In this document: one piece after another, positions 52,316 through 61,211 of the stretch
Numbering within the stretch: the first letter of the stretch is position 1
Layout of the letters: each line of letters opens with the position of its first letter
Assembly: GCA_963775805.1 (NCBI GenBank)
Contig: CAVZKG010000001.1
Location: 434,001-498,000 of the forward strand
Length of the DNA stretch: 64,000 nucleotides
Direction of reading: 5' to 3'
DNA from: JAFAMB01 sp963775805
GTDB taxonomy: Bacteria; Verrucomicrobiota; Verrucomicrobiia; Chthoniobacterales; JAFAMB01
The notes under the pieces: model-generated
The model's database searches: none
What the model saw: the letters and a program-made list of their open reading frames with translations, nothing else
Told to the model about the DNA's origin: nothing
Program-made: the position numbers and the translations under genes

Positions 52316-53611
52316 TTACTCCTCCATAATGGACTTCAACCGATCGGCCGCGGTCTTGACCGAGGTCTCCACATCTTTCCCCTGAAGCAGACTCTGTGAA
52401 AGCGTTTGAAGAGCTCCCTCTCCCTCGACATCGTTAAGCTTGGGAAAAATACCTGTTGCATGCGTTGCAGTCGTCTTTCCAATCGGCACGTAATTCTCAA
52501 GAATGAATTTTGTTTCCGGGTTTTCCTGAAAATAAGGATCCGCCGCAAAAGACTTCCGCGTCGGCAATTGAGTCACGTGTCCCTTCGTCCAAAGATCTTT
52601 TTCGTGTTCCGACCACCAAACGAGGAAAATCTTGGATTCTTCCGGATGCTTGCTCTGTTTGTATAACATGATGTTATTGACCCAGTAGATGGTGCCTTGG
52701 TCCCCGTGGGGACCGGTGAGCGGTTTTAAGACACCAATTTGGTCGACCAGCTTCGGAAACCGCGCTCTCAAGCCCGGAGTCGTCAGAAACAGGGCCCCTT
52801 TCCCTTGAGTAAACGCACTTAAAGCATCCTCTCCCGAGTAACCGGCACTCGCCGGATAAACGCTTTTGGATTGCACAAGGTCTCCGACATATTTGAGCGC
52901 CTCCAAATTGCGGTCTGACGTCAACTCCAGCTTGCGATCAGCCGTGAAGAGGCCACCGTTGTTATTGAAAATCAACGTGAGCAAAAGATGTTCTCCGAGC
53001 GTATCCCCGGCACCGACCATTCCATACTGGTCGTTTGCCGGCTTGGTGAGTTTCTGAGCCGCCGTTTTGAAATCGGCCCAAGTCGCCGGAGGTTCAACAT
53101 TTGCCTGCTGCAGCAGATCTTTTCGATAATACCAAACACGGATGTCAATCGCCCAGGGAAGCGCTACGTAATGGTTGTCGTATCTTAAAGTGTCGACGGT
53201 ATTAGGCAAAAAATCGTCTAGTTTGCCTTTCGCCTTCCAGTCGCTGATCACGTCGTCGATTGGCAAAATTGCGTTCTGATCGTAGAGTTGGACCGCCTGG
53301 TATCCCGCCCCGGTGCTAAGGTCCGGAGCTGTTCCCGAGCCTATGGCAGTCAAAAACGTCTGGTACCAGTTTGTCCAGGGGACAGATCGATAACTGACAG
53401 TGATGTCTGGGTGTTCCTGGTTGAATTCCGCCACCAAGGCTTTGCCTGAATCAATATATTCCGGGCCGCCCCAGATCATATCCCAAAACTGGAGATCAAC
53501 ATGATCTTTGGACAGCCCTCTCGTAGGGCTGATCAGCACCGCAATAGATGTTACTAGGAGGGTGGTAACGACGCGGGCCTTTCGGCCACCCCAATTTGAG
53601 GATTTCAGCAT
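52316..53611 (-). CDS. Family 1 extracellular sugar-binding protein
   Basis: 431 aa. Signal sequence (VVTTLLVTSIAVLISPTRGL), no obvious lipobox. Mature protein has the ABC sugar-binding pattern: LQFWDMIWGGPEYIDSGKAL, AEFNQEHPDITVSYRSVPW, GTAPDLSTGAGYQ, VALPWAIDIRVWYYRKDLL. First gene of a five-gene minus-strand operon (binding protein, two permeases, oxidoreductase, isomerase). A LacI-type promoter-operator lies about 56-84 bp upstream of its start, matching the one before lacI. Confidence 0.88.
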   Translation of the reverse strand: MLKSSNWGGRKARVVTTLLVTSIAVLISPTRGLSKDHVDLQFWDMIWGGPEYIDSGKALVAEFNQEHPDITVSYRSVPWTNWYQTFLTAIGSGTAPDLSTGAGYQAVQLYDQNAILPIDDVISDWKAKGKLDDFLPNTVDTLRYDNHYVALPWAIDIRVWYYRKDLLQQANVEPPATWADFKTAAQKLTKPANDQYGMVGAGDTLGEHLLLTLIFNNNGGLFTADRKLELTSDRNLEALKYVGDLVQSKSVYPASAGYSGEDALSAFTQGKGALFLTTPGLRARFPKLVDQIGVLKPLTGPHGDQGTIYWVNNIMLYKQSKHPEESKIFLVWWSEHEKDLWTKGHVTQLPTRKSFAADPYFQENPETKFILENYVPIGKTTATHATGIFPKLNDVEGEGALQTLSQSLLQGKDVETSVKTAADRLKSIMEE

Positions 53612-53666
53612 AGACGATATAGCTTATCGGGGGGGTTGCAGTTCAGTGAAATGAGTGACCTGTTTG

Positions 53667-53695
53667 ATGATCAATCACGTGATCGATCATGTAAA
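53667..53695 (-). promoter_or_regulatory. LacI promoter-operator unit, ABC operon side
   Basis: Minus strand -35 TTTACA (53695-53690), 17-bp spacer, -10 GATCAT (53672-53667). The 22-bp segment 53668-53689 is a palindrome with a single mismatched pair centred on TCACGTGA. Matches the lacI-side site at 23 of 26 positions. Transcription would start ~50 bp before the binding-protein ATG. Confidence 0.78.
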
Positions 53696-53797
53696 ACAAC
53701 CTTCCACCAGTGTCAATCGCGTTTTGACCCGGATCCGACGCAAGCCAAATTTGCAAGTGCAAGCGCGCTTTCTGCGGATTTCGGAGTTGTAAGCTGT

Positions 53798-55816
53798 TCA
53801 GGCTAGCCCAAAAATTGCAATCGTGATGTCGATAATTTTTATGCCCACCAACGACAGAATGATTCCTCCCAACCCATAGGAGAAGAGGTTCCGTGCTAGA
53901 ATTTCGACCGGGCTTAGCGGGCGAAATTTAATTCCTTTGAGCGCGAGCGGAATGAATACGGCAAGGATTCCCGCGTTAAAAATGAGACCGCTCAAGATAG
54001 CGCTCTCCGGTGACCTAAGGAACATGATATTAAGTGGCGCGATCTGCGGGAACCTCCCCGCGAGCACTATCGGCACAATCGCAATATATTTCGCAACATC
54101 GCTGGCAATGCTGAATGTCGTGAGCGCGCCTTGCGTGGCGAGCAATTGCTTTCCGATCTCAACGATTTCAATCAGCTTGGTAGGATTGGAATCGAGATCG
54201 AGCATGTTGCCGGCCTCTTTGGCTTCCCGGCTACCGAGATTCATTGCGACACCGACATCGGCCTGCGCCAGGGCCGGAGCGTGATTTGTGCCGTCTCCCG
54301 TCATGGCAACGCGGTGTCCCAATAATTGCTCTCTCTTGCACCGCGCGAGCTTATCTTCCGGTTTGGCTTCTGCCAGGTAATCATCAATTCCGGCTTCCAA
54401 CGCGATCGCGGAGGCGGTCAATTCATTGTCACCCGTGATCATCACGGTCCGTATTCCCATCGCGCGAAATCGAGCGAACCGGCTTCGCAGCCCTCCTTTG
54501 ACGATATCCCGAAGGTGGACAGCACCGAGTACCTTTTCTTTGCTGGCAACGACGAGCGGCGTACCCCCGGATTTCGCAATTGACTTAACATCTTTCTCGA
54601 CCGAGTCAGGCATCATTCCACCAACCCAGGCGCGTATGGCAACCGGTGCACCTTTTCGGTAGCTTACGCCGTCGATGTCAACGCCGCTAATCCGGCTTTG
54701 AGCTGTGAAAGGGATAAAGGTCGCGTTTGGCATTTCGCTTAGTTGCCGGGCGCGTATGCCAAATTTTTTTGCCAGAATGACCACCGACCGGCCTTCCGGC
54801 GTTTCATCGGCGAGCGAAGTGAGTTGTGCCGCGTCCGCGAATTGCTGCAGGGTCACTCCAGGAACCGGGAGAAAATCTGTCGCATGCCGATTTCCAATCG
54901 TAAGCGTACCCGTTTTTTCGAGGAACAAGACGTCAACGTCGCCCGCCGTTTCCACCGCTCGACCACTAGCTGCTAGAACATTTTTCCGAACCAGACGGTC
55001 GATTCCAGCTATCCCGATGGCACTTAGCAGTCCACCCATTGTCGTCGGGATCAAACAGACCACCAGCGCAACCAGTACCGAATCACTAAGGTTTAGGGAA
55101 GAGGCTATGCCAAAGGCCTTCAACGATATCACTGCGACAAGAACGACTACCGTCAGTGCAGAAAGCAGGATGGTCAGAGCCACCTCATTTGGCGTTTTGG
55201 GGCGGTGGACTCCTTCGACCACGCTGATCATCCGATCCACAAATGTCTCACCTGGATTCGAAAGAATCCGGATTCTGAGCTGATCGGAAAGGACTTTTGT
55301 ACCACCGGTGACGCCACTCCGATCTCCCGCAGATTCACGAATTACTGGTGCCGACTCGCCTGTCATCGCAGATTCGTCGACAGTGGCGGCCCCTTCGATA
55401 ACTTCTCCATCTCCAGGGATCAGCTCTCCGCTCGATACGATGACCACATCCTGTTTTCGCAATTCCCGCGCGGGCACTACTTCGATTGTGCCGTCTGGTT
55501 TCAGACGCCTTCCAAATGTCCTGGTTTGCCTGGCGCGCAAAACGCGCGCCTGCGCTTTGCCGCTTCCCTCTGCCATCGCTTCGGCAAGGTTTGCAATTAA
55601 AACGATCAACCAGAGCCAAAGAGTGACTTGCAACTGGAACCGGAAACGGCCATCGCGCTCGATCACCAGAAGCAGAGTCGAAATAACCGCTCCGATCTCT
55701 GTCACAAACATAACAGGGCTTTTAACCAGCGTAGCGGGATTTAGTTTAGCAAAGGACTCGCCGATCGCCGGGAAGATTATCGCCGGATCAAAGATCGAAA
55801 GAGTTTTGATCGCCAT
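53798..55816 (-). CDS. Solitary KdpB-like P-type ATPase with altered catalytic motifs
   Basis: 672 aa, full length for the KdpB subunit of the high-affinity potassium pump and alignable to it throughout (MTGESAPVIRES at ~151, LVVCLIPTTMGGLLSAIGIA, ITGDNELTASAIALEAGIDD). Two invariant aspartates are changed: the phosphorylated Asp of DKTGT is Glu300 (codon 54917-54919 reads GAA), and the hinge motif GDGTNDAP reads GDGTNHAP (His512, codon 54281-54283 CAC). Normal KdpB requires both. No kdpF, kdpA or kdpC is found on either side. The open frame is intact, so it is either a recently disabled gene, a pseudoenzyme, or has another role. Not expected to pump K+ by the usual mechanism. Confidence 0.85.
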   Translation of the reverse strand: MAIKTLSIFDPAIIFPAIGESFAKLNPATLVKSPVMFVTEIGAVISTLLLVIERDGRFRFQLQVTLWLWLIVLIANLAEAMAEGSGKAQARVLRARQTRTFGRRLKPDGTIEVVPARELRKQDVVIVSSGELIPGDGEVIEGAATVDESAMTGESAPVIRESAGDRSGVTGGTKVLSDQLRIRILSNPGETFVDRMISVVEGVHRPKTPNEVALTILLSALTVVVLVAVISLKAFGIASSLNLSDSVLVALVVCLIPTTMGGLLSAIGIAGIDRLVRKNVLAASGRAVETAGDVDVLFLEKTGTLTIGNRHATDFLPVPGVTLQQFADAAQLTSLADETPEGRSVVILAKKFGIRARQLSEMPNATFIPFTAQSRISGVDIDGVSYRKGAPVAIRAWVGGMMPDSVEKDVKSIAKSGGTPLVVASKEKVLGAVHLRDIVKGGLRSRFARFRAMGIRTVMITGDNELTASAIALEAGIDDYLAEAKPEDKLARCKREQLLGHRVAMTGDGTNHAPALAQADVGVAMNLGSREAKEAGNMLDLDSNPTKLIEIVEIGKQLLATQGALTTFSIASDVAKYIAIVPIVLAGRFPQIAPLNIMFLRSPESAILSGLIFNAGILAVFIPLALKGIKFRPLSPVEILARNLFSYGLGGIILSLVGIKIIDITIAIFGLA

Positions 55817-56278
55817 AGGAAGTCAAAGAATAAAACCTCGCCCGCAGGCTCCGTTTCGAAACAGACATGAGTCTGTGAGCTAACAGTATGCCAAGCGTTC
55901 TCTGCTCGCCTGGCCCTCCTCGTTTTGAAAGCGCGACTCGCATTCTGCGAGAATATTCCTCAAGCAACCTCGCATTCTGCGGATCTGTCCTTGCGTTGGC
56001 CTGCATGTATTGCCCTCTGATGGACCGCAAAGCCACTCGCGTCGAAATGAATGGAAATCGACCCGGAATCTTTTGGCATGGGAAAAGCTCTTAGGTGGCT
56101 ATTGCCAATCAGCGGGTGCAGCTTCTAGCAAATAGTCTCATGCTATTTTTGAGACTGGACGCTGGAAGGGGTTAAGGTTTTTTCACTAAACCCGGGAGTC
56201 CGGAAAGATTTCCGACGTGCTAGATGCAAACTTGGAATCTTCTAAACCGAGCTGCCCGCCAAGATACATAGTCTAAAT

Positions 56279-57265
56279 ATGAGCGACCGACCACCACAGG
56301 AATTTGTTCTCCAACGTCAGGGACCGCCGATCATTAACCCTTCATTTCTACTGAGTCTGGTTGTCGGCATCGTTGCAGTGGCCCTTATTGCTCTCTTCGC
56401 CTTTGACTCCTATTTCGTCGTAGAACCCACGGAGATGGCAGGTGTCCGACGCCTTGGACAGGTTATTACCACGCAGCCGCTTGGACCCGGCCTGCATTTC
56501 AAGTTTCCTTTCATTGATACGGTCGATCGGTTACAGGTCTCTCTTGAGACCTTCAAGCTCGACGGACTTACCGTGAACACGATCGACAACCAGCCGATCA
56601 CTGTGACGGTTGGGCTCACCTACCGCATTCCTCCTCGGGCGGTGCTGCCGCTACTCTATGAAGTCGGGCGCGCGGGCAATTTCGATATTACAGAGAATTT
56701 CGAGCGTATCGTCGCCGATCGGACGGCTAAGATTTTTGCACAGCAGAACACCACCCGGATCAGCGAAAATCGCGACCTCATTTTAACCTCTCTCAAATCG
56801 CTTTTATCGACTGATCTCGGAACGCTCTATCATATTGAAGTGGTGGATTTCCAGATCGCGGGCATCATCTATTCGGACAGTTTCCGCGCTTCCGTTGAAG
56901 CTGCGGTCAAAGCGAAAAATGAAGCGGTTGCAGCCGAAAATACCGTGAACAGGATTCGATTCGAGGCTCAACAGGCAGTTGAACGAGCCAACGGTGAAGC
57001 TGAAGCGAAACTCAAACTGGCTGATGCCGATCGTCAATCAACCATTTTAAGCGCTCAGGGTCGGGCGGAAGGGATCCGTCTTGAAGGGGAATCACGAGCG
57101 GCGGTGCTCCGCATGAATGCAGAAATTCTGAAGGCGAGTCCTCTTGTGGTTGATCTTGCAAAGGCAGATCGTTGGAACGGTGCGCTGCCGTTGACTTTGT
57201 TGGAAGGGACCGGCAGTGTGCCGCTCCTCTCGCTGCAGCCCGTGGAAAATTCGGACAAAAAATGA
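56279..57265 (+). CDS. SPFH/prohibitin family membrane protein (HflK/HflC-like)
   Basis: 328 aa. One N-terminal membrane helix (LLSLVVGIVAVALIALFAF) then an SPFH/band-7 domain (VVEPTEMAGVRRLGQVITTQ, PGLHFKFPFIDTVDRLQVSL) and a long Ala/Glu-rich coiled coil (VEAAVKAKNEAVAAENTVNR, RFEAQQAVERANGEAEAKL). Such proteins form large oligomeric cages on the membrane and modulate proteases such as FtsH. Single gene with no hflC/hflK partner next to it, so a homo-oligomer is likely. Divergent from the KdpB-like gene. Confidence 0.85.
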   Translation: MSDRPPQEFVLQRQGPPIINPSFLLSLVVGIVAVALIALFAFDSYFVVEPTEMAGVRRLGQVITTQPLGPGLHFKFPFIDTVDRLQVSLETFKLDGLTVNTIDNQPITVTVGLTYRIPPRAVLPLLYEVGRAGNFDITENFERIVADRTAKIFAQQNTTRISENRDLILTSLKSLLSTDLGTLYHIEVVDFQIAGIIYSDSFRASVEAAVKAKNEAVAAENTVNRIRFEAQQAVERANGEAEAKLKLADADRQSTILSAQGRAEGIRLEGESRAAVLRMNAEILKASPLVVDLAKADRWNGALPLTLLEGTGSVPLLSLQPVENSDKK

Positions 57266-57307
57266 CGTAATTGAGGCGCGTATCCGCTGCGATATGCGCT
57301 AGCTCCC

Positions 57308-57526
57308 ATGGACCTGGACGACGGGCTTTTTGAAGGCCGCGGTGCTGAATTATCTCGGCTTCGAGAGATGGTCACCAATCGTGAAGCAGGTTCGATTGTT
57401 GTCATTAATGGCCGCGAAGGCGTTGGCAAAACGGCACTGACCATCGAATACAGCCGTGCTTTCGCGCAGGAGAACCCGGGTGGATGCTGGCAGGCCGAGT
57501 GCCAGGATTCCAACGCGCCGTCCTAA
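57308..57526 (+). pseudogene. Fragment of a STAND/NB-ARC-type NTPase
   Basis: 72 codons. FEGRGAELSRLREMV followed by IVVINGREGVGKTALTIEYS: a Walker A (GREGVGKT, residues 35-42) in the arrangement seen at the start of NB-ARC/STAND NTPase domains, where it is normally followed by several hundred residues of NTPase, winged-helix and repeat domains. Here it stops after PGGCWQAECQDSNAPS. No downstream remainder is visible; the gspD end follows 14 bp later on the other strand. Probably a gene remnant. Confidence 0.5.
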
Positions 57527-57539
57527 AGAGCCTTAACGA

Positions 57540-59897
57540 CTAATAATCCTTCGCGTAGCCTTTCCGCTTTTTTGATGGGGTCGGCGTTGCCTGAGGCTCA
57601 TCGTCCGGATGCGCAAGCTTGTAGGCATCGGCTCCGATTTTGGTTCGATGTTCTTCTTTCAAACTTGCTCGGAGGGTCTGGACATCGTCGTTTACAACAG
57701 TCGGTTGAATAAATACCAGGAGCTCGTCTCGCTCACGATCGTTCGTTTGGTACTTAAACAGATTCCCCAGATACGGGATATCCATCAGGTATGGCACGCC
57801 ATTATTGTCTCTCGTGGTCTTATCCTGGATCAAGCCGCCAAGCACAATGGTGGCACCACTCGGAACCGTCACGGTCGTCGTAAGACGCTGACTGTTCACG
57901 ATCGGAACCTGGTTTCCCGAGATGTTCACATCGCTTCCCAGCGTGTCGTTAATCTGCGCAATCTTAAGCGTCACTTCGTTGTTCGAGTTAATAAGCGGAA
58001 TGACTTCGAGTCTGAGCTCCACATCCTCGTACCCGACCGTTGCGGCAACTGCAGTGCTGCTGCTATTGTTAATAATTCCGCCGGTCGTTCCCGTCGTTAA
58101 ATTACTCAAAGTGCTCTCAGGCACTGGGACGCGTTGGCCGCTAGAGATGACGGCGCGTTTATTATTTGCAGTATAAACTGTCGGACGCGCAAGGATTTTG
58201 AGGAGGCTGTTGTCATCGATGGCGTTCACAAAAACTGAGACAGCATCCCCAATCTGGCCATACAGCGTCAAACCGGAAAGATTAGGAACTGTGCTCGTGT
58301 TAATAATCGAACTTGGTTGCGCGACAACTTGACCGTTGCTGTTGATAATACCGGCAGTGTTCAGGTTGCTCGAAGCAAGTCCGCTATGGCCGGAAGCTTT
58401 TTTGAAGATTTGGGTAAAATCGACTCCAAACGAGAAATTCTTTGTCAGCTGCAATTGCGCAATCACCGCAGCGAGATAGACCTGCTGCGGGCGCCGGTCG
58501 AGCCGGTCTAGAATTGTTTGAACTTTTCGAACCGCCTCAGGTGGTCCAATTACCAGAATTTTATTATCTTTCGCGTCCGAAATGATCCGGGAACGACCAA
58601 CGCTCACCGCCTGGGGACCCAAAAGCTCATTAGGCTCCTGCAGCAGGTCCTCACCGCCTCCGGCTGACCCGGCGGTCCCGCTTACCGGGCTGTATCCGCC
58701 GGCGGTATTGCTGCTCGACGAGCTGCTGGGACCATTGATGTTAACTGTACGTCTTTGACCTTGTTCTTGCTGATTTTGATTGGCATTTGGCCCCTGCCCT
58801 TGATTGTTCTCGGTCTGATCTTCCGACAGCAAATCCTGCAACACCGGCAGTACGTCTCCGGCCGATATGTATCGAAGATGATATTCCAACGGCGCGACGG
58901 CACCCACTGCAGCGTCAAATTGCTCAATGAGCGTTGTAAAATATGGAATTTCTTCGGGATGACCGACCAGCAGAATTCTATTTGTGCGAGTATCTGCAAT
59001 TACCTGAACCTGGCCCGCAAGCAGACCTGCATCGGAGGATGACGCCCCACCGGCTCCTGCCTGCGGCACCGGCGCTCCCTGTCCGGCAGGTGCTCCGGAT
59101 ACTGCCTGTCCTCCCGCACGCTCTTTCTTCTGAAAATCCAGCAACTTATTGATCGTGTCCGCCACCCGTTCAGCATCCGCTCTGACGAGTGGCACAAACT
59201 CGGAAACTGTTTTGACCGGCGGAACATCGATTAACTGCTGAAGCGCAATCAATTGCCGGATAACGGTTGTGCTCTCTGTAATTAAAAGCGCATCAGCACT
59301 GTTAATCGGGACAAACGAAGTATACGCCCGCGGGAGAATATGCGTCTGAAACACGGTCAAGGCTTCGCTCGCCGGGATATACTTGAACGGCATATAATAA
59401 CTGACAACCTGTTCTCCTTCCGGAAGCGATTCCGGTCCGGTGTACAAACGGACTCCTTCGCTGCGCGGATTCTTGCCCGTGTTGATATTGATCACTTTGA
59501 CCGTGTTCGGTTCCTGCGCCGGAACGAGGACGATGTTATTCAGGAGCAGAGAGGCTTCAATGAGCCGGATCAGCTCGCTTTTTGGCACCGGTTGCGGCAC
59601 TGAAATCGTAATCGGGAGTACGTTCGCACCGAGATTGCTATCTTTGATCAGCACCTTTCCGGTCAGCTGTTCATACTGCATCAGCACCGTGTCGATGTTC
59701 GCGTTGATAGCTTGGAACGAGCCTAGCGGCTCCTCTGCCGTCAGAGTTTGACCTTGAGATCTAGTCTCGGTCTTCGATGGCTCCGTTGGCGGCGCGGTCC
59801 CGACAACCCGTGAGGGGTTCGCAGCCTGTTGGGCGTTCGCCATCGAAATATACGTTAGATAGACAAAAAGTAGAATCGATAGATGGCGATAGCGCAT
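57540..59897 (-). CDS. gspD: Type II secretion secretin GspD
   Basis: 785 aa. Signal peptide (LSILLFVYLTYISMANA), then N0/N1-type ring domains (VLIKDSNLGANVLPITISVP, YYMPFKYIPASEALTVFQTH, LEYHLRYISAGDVLPVLQDL), a Gln/Asn/Ser-rich linker (about residues 365-410), and the secretin pore: GYEDVELRLEVIPLINSNNE, VNSQRLTTTVTVPSGATIVL, GGLIQDKTTRDNNGVPYLMD, IPYLGNLFKYQTNDRERDEL. It makes the outer-membrane channel of the type II secretion system. Last gene of the minus-strand gsp operon. The C-terminal tail (TPTPSKKRKGYAKDY) is basic. Confidence 0.92.
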   Translation of the reverse strand: MRYRHLSILLFVYLTYISMANAQQAANPSRVVGTAPPTEPSKTETRSQGQTLTAEEPLGSFQAINANIDTVLMQYEQLTGKVLIKDSNLGANVLPITISVPQPVPKSELIRLIEASLLLNNIVLVPAQEPNTVKVININTGKNPRSEGVRLYTGPESLPEGEQVVSYYMPFKYIPASEALTVFQTHILPRAYTSFVPINSADALLITESTTVIRQLIALQQLIDVPPVKTVSEFVPLVRADAERVADTINKLLDFQKKERAGGQAVSGAPAGQGAPVPQAGAGGASSSDAGLLAGQVQVIADTRTNRILLVGHPEEIPYFTTLIEQFDAAVGAVAPLEYHLRYISAGDVLPVLQDLLSEDQTENNQGQGPNANQNQQEQGQRRTVNINGPSSSSSSNTAGGYSPVSGTAGSAGGGEDLLQEPNELLGPQAVSVGRSRIISDAKDNKILVIGPPEAVRKVQTILDRLDRRPQQVYLAAVIAQLQLTKNFSFGVDFTQIFKKASGHSGLASSNLNTAGIINSNGQVVAQPSSIINTSTVPNLSGLTLYGQIGDAVSVFVNAIDDNSLLKILARPTVYTANNKRAVISSGQRVPVPESTLSNLTTGTTGGIINNSSSTAVAATVGYEDVELRLEVIPLINSNNEVTLKIAQINDTLGSDVNISGNQVPIVNSQRLTTTVTVPSGATIVLGGLIQDKTTRDNNGVPYLMDIPYLGNLFKYQTNDRERDELLVFIQPTVVNDDVQTLRASLKEEHRTKIGADAYKLAHPDDEPQATPTPSKKRKGYAKDY

Positions 59898-59926
59898 GAG
59901 ATTAAGTAATGCTGCTGAATTCGTTA

Positions 59927-60661
59927 TTACTGTGTCTGAGGCTGCGTGGTAACATTTTGTGCAGGCGCCTGTCCGCCAACCGGCTGCTCGACCGCCGGCG
60001 GCGCCGTAATCCGTTTGTGACGGACTTCTGAAGCCCGCGGCGCAGACATCGTGGTGGTGGCCTGCGTCTGCGGAAGTTGAGGAACCGGTACCTGCTGTAC
60101 CGCTTGCGGCGACTCGCGTACATTGGGCCCAGGTTGGTTATTTCTGAATCGCTGCGTCTGACGCGGCAAGCCGGGCTGGACCGGTTGCTGTGCACCGGGC
60201 GCCGCAACGGGAGATCCGACTTGATTCTGACCACCGGCGATGCCCGCATCCGTTCGAAACTTCACCGCGCCTTCTTCCTTGCCGTCGGAGAGCACAACGC
60301 TCGCCTTTTCAGGATCCGCGTCTGGATGGACGGAGACCAGCCGGAGATGATGTTCGTTCGGCTCCTTTGTCACTTTCTCGAGCTCATTTGTTTCGCTGTT
60401 CGCAACAAAAACGATATCCTCGTGGCCATCATTCAACCAGCTGACAAGAATCAGTTTATCAAAAAACTTCGGCTCGACATGTTCAACGACCGGGGTCACC
60501 AGCGTGAACGGATTGCGTATCCAGACGGATTGGTAGCGGTCGGATTGAAACCCGGACGGAATGTCATCTGAAGCCCATGCAGGCCACCAACTCGTTGCGA
60601 GCAACAGCGTACCGGCTAACAATTTGCCAAAGCGAAGCGTGGATTTAAGATTTCGGGGCAT
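59927..60661 (-). CDS. GspC-like (PilP/HR-domain) periplasmic protein, tentative
   Basis: 244 aa from ATG 60661 (MPRNLKSTLRFG). A hydrophobic segment near residues 15-32 (AGTLLLATSWWPAWA) acts as signal or anchor. Residues ~40-130 resemble the homology-region domain of GspC/PilP (WIRNPFTLVTPVVE, ILVSWLNDGHEDIVFVANSE) that touches the secretin N0 domain. The C-terminal ~110 residues are Pro/Gln/Ala rich (QQPVQPGLPRQTQRF). Sitting between gspM and gspD it fills the GspC position; the assignment is from context and weak pattern. Confidence 0.5.
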   Translation of the reverse strand: MPRNLKSTLRFGKLLAGTLLLATSWWPAWASDDIPSGFQSDRYQSVWIRNPFTLVTPVVEHVEPKFFDKLILVSWLNDGHEDIVFVANSETNELEKVTKEPNEHHLRLVSVHPDADPEKASVVLSDGKEEGAVKFRTDAGIAGGQNQVGSPVAAPGAQQPVQPGLPRQTQRFRNNQPGPNVRESPQAVQQVPVPQLPQTQATTTMSAPRASEVRHKRITAPPAVEQPVGGQAPAQNVTTQPQTQ

Positions 60662-61211
60662 ACCATCGTGCGATCTCCAGCTCGAGGCTGACAGTAGGAG
60701 GCTCGTTTCCACTTTTCAAAGAAAAACTCGTTATTGCTTGGAAGAGTTCAGGTTGCTGCACTTGAACGAGCCACTTAATGACATTTTGCAATGCACCGGA
60801 CAGCTTGAAACGAACCGAGACCGATTGATAATTTGGGGTTGATCGGATTTCGCCGAAACTCTGCTCTTCGATTTCCAATTGATTTGCTTTTGCACTTGCC
60901 GTTACAGACTCGAGCAGTTCCGACTGTGGCACCTGTTCAGAATGAATTCGAGGTTGGACTTTATCGATCCACTGCTTGCGTTTAAGCCAGACATCCTTCT
61001 CTCTCAGCCATATATCGTTCGAGTTCTCGCGGCTGCTGAGATCGGCCAGATCCCGGGAAGAGTTGGATATCAAATCGTAGAGATAGCTGAGGCCGTAGAA
61101 GTTCGCCATCGCGAAAAGGGAAATTACAAAAATAACGGACAGGCGTTTCTCGCCTTTAGTTAATGCTCGCAATTTTTGGTTCTCCTTCGATCGTGAATTC
61201 AGCGCGACCAT
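60645..61211 (-). CDS. Type II secretion protein GspM-like
   Basis: 188 aa. Short basic cytoplasmic N-terminus, one membrane helix (LSVIFVISLFAMANFYGLSY), a coiled segment and a C-terminal alpha/beta domain (YQSVSVRFKLSGALQNVIKW) of the GspM ferredoxin-like type. Bitopic inner-membrane platform protein that partners GspL. Starts inside the gspL end (56-bp overlap) and overlaps the next gene by 17 bp. Similarity within this family is low; position is the main argument. Confidence 0.7.
   Translation of the reverse strand: MVALNSRSKENQKLRALTKGEKRLSVIFVISLFAMANFYGLSYLYDLISNSSRDLADLSSRENSNDIWLREKDVWLKRKQWIDKVQPRIHSEQVPQSELLESVTASAKANQLEIEEQSFGEIRSTPNYQSVSVRFKLSGALQNVIKWLVQVQQPELFQAITSFSLKSGNEPPTVSLELEIARWYAPKS

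Noticed and set aside
56135..56165. AGTCTCA/TGAGACT hairpin as a terminator
   Set aside because: The U-rich part is in the loop rather than after the stem, and no gene ends just before it.
55817..56278. Search for kdpA, kdpC or kdpF remnants beside the KdpB-like gene
   Set aside because: No Kdp-like motif could be read on either strand here or in 53612-53797.
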